Assembly (NCBI RefSeq): GCF_001422545.1
Contig: NZ_LMLE01000001.1
Coordinates: forward strand, 187,373-251,372
Direction: 5' to 3'
DNA: 64,000 nt
Source: Pedobacter sp. Leaf41
Lineage (GTDB): Bacteria > Bacteroidota > Bacteroidia > Sphingobacteriales > Sphingobacteriaceae
The notes under the pieces are model-generated. The model saw only the letters and a list, made by a program, of their open reading frames with translations, was not told the DNA's origin and did no database searches. Positions 26,572 to 33,910 of the stretch are shown here, piece after piece. Each line of letters opens with the position of its first letter. The first letter of the stretch is position 1. A program made the position numbers and the translations under genes.

Positions 26572-28617
26572 ATGAAAAAGAAATTATTATTGCCAGCCGC
26601 GGCACTGTTACTACTCGCCGCATGTCAAAACGATAAAAGCCATCAAACCACCAGCAGCACAGGTACACGAACTGTATTTTTTGACACTGCGGGGATGGAC
26701 ACTACCGTAAAACCTGGCGATAATTTTTTTCTATATGCCAATGGCAAATGGATGAAAAATGCCCAGATTCCTAAAACGGAAACCGGCTGGGGATCTTTCT
26801 ATACCTTATATAACGATAACTTAAAAAACCTAAAGAATATACTCGAAAAATCTGCTAAAAGCAACGCAGCCAAAGGAACTGACGAACAAAAGGTAGGCGA
26901 TTTCTATGCCAGTGGAATGGATTCGTTAACCATTGAAAAATTGGGGACGACGCCAATAAAACCCTTGTTATCAAAAATTGATAATATAAAAAATGCAGAC
27001 GAATTAATCAATTTTATTGCAGAAGGGTTTAGGAATGGAGAAGGTGATTTATTGGCTTTCGGAGTGGAACCAGATGATAAAAGCAGTCAAAAAAATGCTT
27101 TGATTTTCTATCAATCAGGCATCAATTTACCAGAGCGAAGTTATTACCTTGATCAGGATGAAAAGGCTAAAAAAATAAGAGAACGATATTTGGCTTACAT
27201 TTCTAAAATATTTGCCCTTTCTGGTGATTCATTAAATGGCGTGAAATATGCCAATGATATACTTAAACTCGAAACGGCTTTAGCACAAAGTCATTTTACA
27301 CCTGTTGAGCAACGCGATCCTCAAAAAAATTATAACAAGTTTGCTGTTTCCGATTTTCAAAAACAGCTTCCAAATCTCGATGTCAAGTCTGTTTTAACCA
27401 AATTAGGCGCTAACGTAGACACCATTATTGTTCGACAACCAAAATATTATCAAACATTATCAAACTTAATTAAAACACAGCCAATCCAAATTTGGAAGGA
27501 GAAATTAAAGTTCGATGCCCTAAATGAAAATGCCTATGCATTAACACAAAAATTTAGAGATGCCAGATTTGAGTTTTTTGATAAAACGCTTAAAGGCCGT
27601 CAGTTACCTACGGAAAGATGGAAATCAATGGTTAATAACACCGATATTAACCTAGGGGACCTTTTAGGGCAATTATACACAGAAGAGTATTTTAAACCTG
27701 AAGCTAAAAAGAGAATGGTAGAATTGGTTGATAATCTTCAAAAGGTGTATGAAGAACGTATTAAAAAAGTAGATTGGATGACAGCCGAAACCAAAAAGAA
27801 AGCATTGGAAAAATTAAATGCCTTCGTAAAAAAAATCGGTTACACCGATAAATGGAAGAAATACGATGACGTAGAGATCTCTAAAACTACCTTTTTTGCA
27901 AATCTCCAATCAGCGAAAAAACACGCTTACAAGGAGATGATGGATAAGCTTGGTAAGCCGGTAGATAAAACAGAATGGGGAATGACACCTCCAACAGTCA
28001 ACGCTTATTACAATCCTTCTTTTAATGAGATTGTTTTCCCTGCGGGTATTCTTCAGTTTCCATTTTTTGCCTTTAATGCCGATGATGCAATTAATTACGG
28101 AGCCATCGGCGCCGTGATTGGGCATGAAATGACTCATGGTTTCGACGACCAGGGAAGACAATATGATGCAGCCGGAAACTTGAAAGAGTGGTGGACAAAG
28201 GAGGATGCCGCCAAATTCAAAACGAAAGCAGATAGGGTTGCCACTTTCTATGATAAGTTTACACTTTTAGATAACCAACATGTAAACGGTGCACTTACAT
28301 TAGGTGAGAACCTTGCGGATATCGGTGGTTTAAATATTGCTTATGATGCTTTTAAATTAACCAAACAAGGGAAAAGTACAGATAAGATTGATGGTTTTAC
28401 CCCCGATCAACGTTTCTTCTTAGGCTTTGCCCAGGTTTGGAGAATGAAAAATCGCGATGAAAGCATGCAGGTGCGCTTAAAAACAGACCCACACAGTCCG
28501 GAAATGTTTAGAGTAAATGGACCAGTATATAACATGGAAGCCTTTTATAAAGCCTTTAATATTCCTACAACTGCAAAAATGTATGTTGCGCCAGCAAATA
28601 GGTTAGGCGTTTGGTAG
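26572..28617 (+). CDS. M13 family metallopeptidase (PepO/neprilysin-like) lipoprotein
   Basis: 681-residue zinc endopeptidase. Lipobox LLAAC (Cys at about residue 19) anchors it to the membrane. Both M13 domains are present: an N-terminal helical domain opening with DTTVKPGDNFFLYANGKWMK (about 43-62), and a catalytic domain with HEMTHGFDDQGRQYD and the downstream GENLADIGGL carrying the third zinc ligand Glu. The substrate Arg/His region near the C-terminus (FRVNGPVYNMEAF) is also as in family members. Probably cleaves small peptides in the periplasm. Monocistronic with a strong terminator. Confidence 0.94.
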   Translation: MKKKLLLPAAALLLLAACQNDKSHQTTSSTGTRTVFFDTAGMDTTVKPGDNFFLYANGKWMKNAQIPKTETGWGSFYTLYNDNLKNLKNILEKSAKSNAAKGTDEQKVGDFYASGMDSLTIEKLGTTPIKPLLSKIDNIKNADELINFIAEGFRNGEGDLLAFGVEPDDKSSQKNALIFYQSGINLPERSYYLDQDEKAKKIRERYLAYISKIFALSGDSLNGVKYANDILKLETALAQSHFTPVEQRDPQKNYNKFAVSDFQKQLPNLDVKSVLTKLGANVDTIIVRQPKYYQTLSNLIKTQPIQIWKEKLKFDALNENAYALTQKFRDARFEFFDKTLKGRQLPTERWKSMVNNTDINLGDLLGQLYTEEYFKPEAKKRMVELVDNLQKVYEERIKKVDWMTAETKKKALEKLNAFVKKIGYTDKWKKYDDVEISKTTFFANLQSAKKHAYKEMMDKLGKPVDKTEWGMTPPTVNAYYNPSFNEIVFPAGILQFPFFAFNADDAINYGAIGAVIGHEMTHGFDDQGRQYDAAGNLKEWWTKEDAAKFKTKADRVATFYDKFTLLDNQHVNGALTLGENLADIGGLNIAYDAFKLTKQGKSTDKIDGFTPDQRFFLGFAQVWRMKNRDESMQVRLKTDPHSPEMFRVNGPVYNMEAFYKAFNIPTTAKMYVAPANRLGVW

Positions 28618-28649
28618 GTGTGGGTTTGTTCAACCAGATCACTAATCTT

Positions 28650-28702
28650 AAGCCACAGATTATTAGCTTTAAACGCTGAAAATCTGTGGCTTTATTTTTT
28701 TT
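28650..28702 (+). terminator. Terminator of the M13 peptidase gene
   Basis: 12-bp arms AAGCCACAGATT and AATCTGTGGCTT around a 19-base loop, followed by TATTTTTTTT. A member of the window's (C)CRCAGATT palindrome family. Confidence 0.85.
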
Positions 28703-28774
28703 ATCCGTTTGGCGTAAGTAACGAATAAAACAAAAACCGCTTTATATTGTATTTACTCTGATAATTTTAAAACT

Positions 28775-28960
28775 ATGAATGTAAAACGCACTTTTGGAAC
28801 AGTATTAACGATATTAGGAATTATCGGTTTAATTTATGCAGGTTGGGGCTTTGTTAACCATAGTCAGGACACTAGGGGTTTAATGGTATATGGTATAATT
28901 GGATTAATATTTTTCGTATCGGGAATTGGCTTGGTGAAGAATACTAAGGATGAGAGTTAG
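28775..28960 (+). CDS. Small two-segment membrane protein
   Basis: 61 residues: MNVKRTFG then a hydrophobic segment (about 9-28) and a second one (about 37-53), with a charged tail KNTKDES. Its size and layout resemble small inner-membrane proteins of unknown function common in Bacteroidota. Its stop at 28958-28960 directly abuts the stop of the minus-strand gene beginning at 28961, with no base between them. Whether it belongs to the peptide-export island is unclear, because it points the other way. Coding is plausible but not proven. Confidence 0.55.
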   Translation: MNVKRTFGTVLTILGIIGLIYAGWGFVNHSQDTRGLMVYGIIGLIFFVSGIGLVKNTKDES

Positions 28961-29149
28961 TTAAACTTTCTTTTGCGCTGGAAAACATTTGTTTAATATC
29001 CAGATCAGTAGCATTACTACACTAAAATAACATGGAGAATTATAATGATTACCCAAGTTAAACGATTCGTAGTGATTAATAAAAAGGCCAATAACTGCAA
29101 AGAAAGCAATGCATACCAATGTAAATATGTCACTGGAATAAAGTTTCAT
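28961..29149 (-). CDS. Small membrane protein behind the ABC exporter (candidate immunity/accessory)
   Basis: 62 residues, two hydrophobic segments (about 9-25 and 39-55) separated by HYESFNLGNHYNSPCY, with a basic end. It starts 4 bases after the stop of the C39 exporter gene on the same strand, so it is read from the same message. Genes in this position in bacteriocin clusters are often immunity or accessory membrane proteins; that role is inference from position and size. I do not recognise the sequence. Its 3' end touches a convergent small gene. Confidence 0.55.
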   Translation of the reverse strand: MKLYSSDIFTLVCIAFFAVIGLFINHYESFNLGNHYNSPCYFSVVMLLIWILNKCFPAQKKV

Positions 29150-29153
29150 TGGT

Positions 29154-31284
29154 TTATGGAGTAATTAATAATTTGTTGGAAATTTTGCATGTTCCATTTT
29201 CAATCTCATAAATTTCATCAGCAATTTTTGCTGTACTTTCTTTATGAGTTACTAATAAAATGCCCATATCTTTTTTTAACTTCAGAAGCAAATCCAAAAT
29301 AAAACTTTCAGTTTTCGGATCTAAAGCTGCAGTAGCTTCATCTAACAAAAGAAGTTGCGGTTTTGTAAATAATGCTCTCAATAAAGCAACTATTTGCTTT
29401 TGTCCCCCTGATAGGTTCAAACCATCCTCACCAACTCTGGTTAGTAAACCCTGCGGAAATTGATTGAAATAACTCAATAAGTCAAGCTGTTCACAATGCG
29501 CAATAACCAATTTTAAATCTTTTTCAAGGTTGCTCAAGCAAATATTTTCTAGTATGGTACAGTTGAATAATTTAACGTCCTGAGGTACAATCGAAATAAT
29601 ATTTCTCCAGCTTTTAGTGGAAAGGTTAGTTAAATTAAATTTCTCATTAATTAAAATGTATCCACTTTCCTGTGAATAAAACTTTTGAAGAAACTGGAGA
29701 ATGGTACTTTTCCACATCCACTTTCCCCAATTAATGCGGTAATCTCACCGCTGTTGATTATTAAATTTATATCCTTTAACAATTGCCGCCTGCCTGCAAA
29801 CCTAAAGGTCAGATTTTTGATCTCCAGCTTTTTGAATCCCTGATCCCATTCCGTTTCTTCAACTAATAATACATTATTGTCTTCTGGCTCAATTGCGGTA
29901 AATTCATACATTCTGTTGTAAGCAACCTTTGCTTCTTGAATTTGTAAGTTGGTCAACATTAATCTGGTACATGATGGAATGATTCCAATTCCTATTGATA
30001 AGATAGCCATCATTTCCCCAATTTTCAATATATTTTCTAAGGTAAAGTAAGCGGTTTCAGCCATTATCGTAAGAATAATTAGGGTTGCCAGAACCTCAAC
30101 AATCAAATTAAACTGATTGCCAGTTTTACCTAAATGGATACTGCTACTCTGAAATTGATTAAAAAGCGTACCGATTTTTGACCCGAAAATATTTTCCTTA
30201 TTGCTCGATTTGATTACTGCAACACCTTGAATAGTGTCGATATAATTACTTTCATTGGCTGAATAGGCGGCCATTATTGCTGTGTTTTGGTTTATAATCC
30301 GATCATTATATTTCCATGCGATAAATCCCATTAACGGAATGGCTGTCAGAGCTGTTAAAGCGATGCTGTAGTGAAAACTAAAAAGATAAGCAGATGAAAT
30401 GATTACAATTAAAAAATCTATAATAAATGTTCCGCTTAAGTATGCTACACTTTTTGTATGCGCATAGTATCATTTAATCGTGAAACCAGATCGCCTGTTT
30501 TTCGGCTGTCAAAAAACAATTTTGGCAATCGTAAAAGTTTTTCAATAAAACCTCTATTTATCCTTTCGTTAAAATCTTTAGTTTGTTGAAGTAAAAACAA
30601 TTGACGTAAAAAGCCAATTCCGCTTTTTGCCAATAATAATACTAGGAGTATTCCAAAGCCGCTAATCATTTGATTAACTTGCTGTTTTGGAATAATTTCA
30701 TCTATTAGTTTTTGTGTAAATAACGCTGTGGATAGACCTAAACCAGCAATTACTATTCCGAGAAAGGATGCAATTAAGAGAATATTATAATCATCTTTTA
30801 ATAAGGATATAAACCACTTTCTTTTGGCTACATTTTCTGTTTTGGTTTCTATAAAGTTTTCATTGGGTTTAAGGGTAAGCAATACTTTTGTTTTCCAGCG
30901 TTTAACCAATTCAGTTTCATCCCAAAAGGCAACTCCTTTAGCGGGGTCACCAATTAGAAATTTCTTATTTGCCAAATCATAACCGTAATTTAAAACGAAA
31001 TGTTCAAGATCGTTTTCAAGGGTTAAATGTAAAATACATAGGTATTTTAAATCGATCAAATGTTCAATTTCTGCCTCAAAGCCTTCTGCATCTATACCAA
31101 CTTTTTCCGAACTTTGGATTAACCCTAATAAGCTTGTACCCATTCCATCAGTTCCGCTTAACTTTCTTAAATTTTCGAGATTGTTGTTTCCATCAAAATA
31201 CCGTATTGCAGATAGCAAACAGGCTACACCACAATCGCTGATATCTTGCTGCAGAACCAGGGTTTTTTTAGCTTTTTTTTCCAT
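29154..31284 (-). pseudogene. Peptidase C39-containing ABC exporter, broken by two frameshifts
   Basis: Would remove double-glycine leaders and export the peptide. Three frames join into one 710-residue protein, the normal length. Part 1 (31284-30445) holds the C39 peptidase, with Cys18 in LQQDISDCGVAC, His95 and Asp113, and the first membrane segments. Part 2 (about 30454-29712) holds the rest of the membrane domain and the start of the ATP domain. Part 3 (about 29711-29154) has the signature LNLSGGQKQ and Walker B LLLLDEATAALD. The breaks are at 30451-30455 (five A on the coding strand, six would restore IQKSVAYLSG) and at 29708-29711 (four A, five would restore GESGCGKSTILQF, the Walker A). 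All catalytic residues survive. Either recent loss of function or two homopolymer errors in the sequence. Confidence 0.85.
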
Positions 31285-31795
31285 CGCTCAAGTATTTTAT
31301 CACGGCTTCGATTTTTACTTCCCCTGTGTATTCTTTTAACAGTTTATGGTTTGCATTATAGATGTACACAGATGGTGTTACCGATTTACCAAACCATTTG
31401 TAAAAGGCATATTCTTTATCATACAGCCAGATAAACCCAACATTACTTAACCCATAATTTTTTGCAAAAAGTGATGTTTCTTTTGGTGTGTTAGTAGAAA
31501 CCATTACCACTTGAGTATTTTTAAAAGCGGTTAAAATTTTATTAATTTGGGTAGCTTCATATTGACAGTGTTCACATTCGGCATTATAATAAAAAATGCA
31601 TACTGCTTTATTTTCTTCTAAATCTTTTGCAGCAAATATTTTTAAGTCTTGGCTGTACAATTGAAAATTAGGTAAGCTTTGTTTTTGCAGCGCAATCTCT
31701 TTATTGTGGTTGTATTTCTTGCCAATTTTAAAAGCCAAAAAAGCGCCTAAACCCAAAGCGATGAGCCCTAGGATAATAATTATTTTCTTCTTCAT
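31268..31795 (-). CDS. Membrane-anchored thioredoxin-like (TlpA/redoxin) protein
   Basis: 175 residues. One N-terminal anchor (KIIIILGLIALGLGAFLAFK), then a periplasmic thioredoxin fold: CxxC motif CEHC (about 74-77) in YYNAECEHCQYEA, and the cis-Pro loop VTPSVYIY near 138. Suited to making or reducing disulfides outside the cytoplasm. Its 3' end overlaps the exporter start by 17 bases, so the two are coupled. The exported peptide at 32932-33111 has exactly two core cysteines, so this protein may oxidise or guard it. That substrate link is inference. Confidence 0.85.
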   Translation of the reverse strand: MKKKIIIILGLIALGLGAFLAFKIGKKYNHNKEIALQKQSLPNFQLYSQDLKIFAAKDLEENKAVCIFYYNAECEHCQYEATQINKILTAFKNTQVVMVSTNTPKETSLFAKNYGLSNVGFIWLYDKEYAFYKWFGKSVTPSVYIYNANHKLLKEYTGEVKIEAVIKYLSDGKKS

Positions 31796-31850
31796 TTTTG
31801 TTTGTTCAACAGCTTTAGAATAAAGGCTGAAGTTATATTTATAGTAGAAA

Positions 31851-32540
31851 TTAGGTTGCAGGACTTAAGCTAACAGTAATAAACATGACACAAATTACCC
31901 ACAATACTAAAGCAGGTATATACCCTGAAAACACTACTCTTATGCCATGATTGATATCGGTATCTAAAGCTTGTTTAATGCCTCCTGCTAGGATAATCCA
32001 ATACAGAACTTCGAATACATTAAAAGTTTGAAATGGATAAATTAATAACGCAGAAAGGTTTTCTATTTTAAAAAGATTTAAAGCCGAGAGTGGGTAAAAA
32101 TGTTGTACATCAGTTAAAGTATATTCTGTCTTTACCAATAAAAACCAAGCAAGTTTTATTAATTGAGGTAATAAAAAAACAAATTCTGCTGTTATGGCAA
32201 TTTTAAAAGTTGAAGTAAATTTAAGTTTAAAATCATTTAAAATTAAACTAGTTTGTAGGCATATTGAAACAAGAAAAATCTTAAATACCAAAATAAATGG
32301 TAATAAAATATAAAATATCCAAACACTTTTTTGTCTAAAACTATAAAATTCATCAATTTGGGTATACTCAAATTGATTACTAAATGAGTGATAAAAAGCC
32401 TCCTGGGTAATTAAAGCCTTGTTTGTCAAAAATCCAACAGCTAAATTCAGCATAATTAATGTCAAACATAGAATTGAATTAAGATGGCGATTTTTCATAT
32501 TAGAAAAAGAAGAGCTTAACTCGTAATGTAGATTATACAC
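31851..32540 (-). CDS. Five-segment membrane protein of the peptide-export locus
   Basis: 229 residues, unrecognised. About five membrane segments lie at about 23-45, 73-100, 115-137, 172-190 and 202-225, with an aromatic-rich outer loop. No catalytic motif is visible. Its general layout resembles Yip1-like membrane proteins, but I cannot confirm that. An internal ATG at 32498 would shorten it by 14 residues, and both starts are possible. It lies between an internal terminator and the thioredoxin-like gene, from which it is separated by 55 bases. By position it is an accessory export or immunity component. Confidence 0.65.
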   Translation of the reverse strand: MYNLHYELSSSFSNMKNRHLNSILCLTLIMLNLAVGFLTNKALITQEAFYHSFSNQFEYTQIDEFYSFRQKSVWIFYILLPFILVFKIFLVSICLQTSLILNDFKLKFTSTFKIAITAEFVFLLPQLIKLAWFLLVKTEYTLTDVQHFYPLSALNLFKIENLSALLIYPFQTFNVFEVLYWIILAGGIKQALDTDINHGIRVVFSGYIPALVLWVICVMFITVSLSPAT

Positions 32541-32547
32541 TTACATA

Positions 32548-32594
32548 TTTTTGTGCCTTTTGTGGTAAAAATTTATCACAAAAGACACAAAAAA
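32548..32594. repeat. AT-rich palindrome upstream of the five-segment protein gene
   Basis: TTTTTGTG-C-CTTTTGTG faces CACAAAAG-A-CACAAAAA across an AT loop, giving two stacked 8-bp stems with one mismatch between them. It could be a leader hairpin or a second terminator arm for the minus strand. Confidence 0.55.
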
Positions 32595-32626
32595 GAGCTA
32601 ATTATTATTGTAAAATTTTTTAGCTC
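32588..32626 (-). terminator. Internal terminator of the peptide operon
   Basis: On the minus strand GAGCTAA pairs with TTAGCTC, followed by TTTTTTGTG. It lies between the 81-residue gene and the 229-residue gene, so it can stop most transcripts after the peptide precursor and its small neighbour. Confidence 0.7.
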
Positions 32627-32667
32627 ATTTAGGCAAATATTTTATCCTATAATATTTCTTTGAATTA

Positions 32668-32913
32668 CTATGAAAAATAGAGTTCCTTGAAATATTTAAG
32701 TTGATAATAAGGGGCAATAAAAAACATTTTCCAGGTTTCTTTTTTACTCATCACACCTAAATCAACTAACCTAAGCCCATCAATAAATGGTCTGTATATC
32801 AATGCGTAAATAAAAAGTGCGATAACAAAGACAGATGGCGAAGTATAATTTGCGCACCAATACAATATAGGAAGCGGTAAAATTATTTTTAGATAGTAGG
32901 TAAATAAGTTCAT
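32668..32913 (-). CDS. Small membrane protein next to the peptide precursor (candidate immunity)
   Basis: 81 residues, not recognised. Two hydrophobic segments lie at about 6-22 and 26-45 (VFVIALFIYALIYRPFID), followed by a basic, aromatic tail (KKETWKMFFIAPYYQLKYF). It begins 18 bases after the stop of the double-glycine peptide and shares its transcript ahead of the internal terminator. Small membrane proteins encoded directly behind a bacteriocin precursor are often immunity proteins, and that is my inference here. It could also be a modification or export helper. A different frame, 32780-33022, overlaps both genes and is a shadow. Confidence 0.65.
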   Translation of the reverse strand: MNLFTYYLKIILPLPILYWCANYTSPSVFVIALFIYALIYRPFIDGLRLVDLGVMSKKETWKMFFIAPYYQLKYFKELYFS

Positions 32914-32931
32914 ATAACTTGAAATAAAATG

Positions 32932-33111
32932 TTATAAATTGTTTATTGCACAAACTCCTGCAATCGCTACAACAGTTTGAGGTATAAATGCTGATTGAAC
33001 ATAAAGCCACGTTGAAGCCCAACCATGATTGTTGTAAGCATCGGATATGCAGGCTTGAGTCTGTGAACCGCCTACTAGCATCTCCATCTTTTCAATTTCT
33101 AATTTTTTCAT
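32932..33111 (-). CDS. Double-glycine leader peptide precursor (bacteriocin-like)
   Basis: 59 residues. The leader MKKLEIEKMEMLVGG has the hydrophobic and acidic spacing and terminal GG of substrates cut by C39 peptidases. Cleavage after Gly15 gives a 44-residue core beginning SQTQACISDAYNNHGW and ending VVAIAGVCAINNL. The core has cysteines at 6 and 39, two Trp, and an apolar C-terminal half, as in pore-forming class II bacteriocins. No Ser/Thr/Cys-rich pattern or modification enzyme suggests a lantibiotic. The C39 exporter and a thioredoxin-like protein are encoded downstream. No Shine-Dalgarno is visible; a -7 box lies 58 bases upstream. Signalling peptide rather than bacteriocin is the main alternative. 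Confidence 0.8.
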   Translation of the reverse strand: MKKLEIEKMEMLVGGSQTQACISDAYNNHGWASTWLYVQSAFIPQTVVAIAGVCAINNL

Positions 33112-33168
33112 TTTGCTTAATTTTTAAGTTAAATAATAGTTTCTTCTTATTACTCGCGAAGCAATAAC

Positions 33169-33176
33169 CAAACATA
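33169..33176 (-). promoter_or_regulatory. Candidate -7 box for the peptide operon
   Basis: On the minus strand this reads TATGTTTG, a perfect TAnnTTTG match. About 20 bases upstream is TTTAGG rather than TTTG, so the -33 element is weak. The expected start is near 33162, giving a leader of about 50 bases. Confidence 0.5.
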
Positions 33177-33197
33177 TTGCATCAAAACAAATATTCC

Positions 33198-33234
33198 TAA
33201 ACGCTATATGTTTAAATTATAGGCTACGCGTTTA
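33198..33234. promoter_or_regulatory. Candidate operator: TAAACGC / GCGTTTA inverted repeat
   Basis: Perfect 7-bp arms at 33198-33204 and 33228-33234 are separated by 23 bases. They overlap the -33 region of the peptide promoter and lie about 190 bases from the divergent XRE regulator gene. A binding site for that regulator is my inference. Confidence 0.4.
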
Positions 33235-33424
33235 ACTGATGCCTTAATTTTAGAAGGTAGTTGATCATTTCAACCGTGTCTAAAGGATTTGTGTAAGCAT
33301 TCTAGCATTTCATGCCTACAAAAGGCCGTTGGGTGTGAAATGTGATTTTAATTAAATATTTTTTATTAACCTTGTTTATTCGAAATAAATCATCCCCTAA
33401 CAGTCGAATTAACAATAGAATGCC

Positions 33425-33634
33425 ATGGATGATAAAAAGTATCAAAAAATCAGTATTAAAATTAGAACAATGAGGGCTATTCTTGGTTACAGCCAGGAGT
33501 ATATGGCCCAAGAATTGGGGATATCGCAAAATGTATATTCGCACAATGAAAGAAATATTGGAAATTTGCCGTTAAATAGAATTTACCAAATAGCTGCAAT
33601 TCTAAATATTAGCGTTACGCAGTTATTAGAGTGA
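33425..33634 (+). CDS. XRE-family helix-turn-helix regulator
   Basis: 69 residues, essentially one HTH domain of the Cro/CI type: IKIRTMRAILGYSQEYMAQE (helices 1-2), then LGISQNVYSHNERNIGNLPL (recognition helix with turn), and a last helix ending AAILNISVTQLLE. It has no dimerisation or sensor domain. It is divergent from the peptide operon across a 313-base region that carries the candidate operator and promoter, so local control of the peptide genes is likely (inference). Small XRE proteins often accompany bacteriocin and competence peptide loci. Confidence 0.82.
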   Translation: MDDKKYQKISIKIRTMRAILGYSQEYMAQELGISQNVYSHNERNIGNLPLNRIYQIAAILNISVTQLLE

Positions 33635-33684
33635 AAAATCTCCATGATTGGAAAGAGATATTTTTATGAGCGTTAGTTAAACAA

Positions 33685-33867
33685 CTACAACTTCTTTTTA
33701 TGTTTTATAATTTGATACTGGCTAAAAGCAACCAGGCATCCGGCTAAAATGATAATCCCTGCCGATAATAAATTTTTTGGATTTTGATTGATGTAGTAAG
33801 CTGCAGCTAAAACTAAAATCGCTGCGGCTATACCAATAATATAGTGGAGAAGTAATCCTTTTTTCAT
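33685..33867 (-). CDS. Small two-segment membrane protein downstream of capA-like gene
   Basis: 60 residues: basic start MKKGLLLHY, two hydrophobic segments (about 8-26 and 34-50), and a Lys-rich end (IIKHKKKL). The layout fits an inner-membrane protein with both ends in the cytoplasm. It starts 27 bases after the CapA gene stop on the same strand, so it is probably in that transcript. Unknown function; similar tiny proteins are common as unlinked genes in these genomes. Confidence 0.5.
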   Translation of the reverse strand: MKKGLLLHYIIGIAAAILVLAAAYYINQNPKNLLSAGIIILAGCLVAFSQYQIIKHKKKL

Positions 33868-33874
33868 GATTTGA

Positions 33875-33910
33875 GATTGAAACTGAGGTTGAGACTAAGG
33901 TTGAGGCTGA
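33875..33910. repeat. Three 12-base tandem units at the end of the CapA gene
   Basis: Units GATTGAAACTGA, GGTTGAGACTAA and GGTTGAGGCTGA lie at 33875-33886, 33887-33898 and 33899-33910. The tract contains the CapA stop and encodes its QPQP tail, so repeat slippage may have set the present C-terminus. Confidence 0.7.

Noticed and set aside
30445..30455. Programmed frameshifting in the exporter
   Set aside because: The A-runs are only five and four bases long and I see no stimulatory hairpin; loss of a base or sequencing error is simpler. Kept only as a remote option.
32780..33022. Minus-strand frame of 80 codons across the precursor and the 81-residue gene
   Set aside because: It is in another frame and destroys both the double-glycine precursor and the membrane protein, each of which has clear features.
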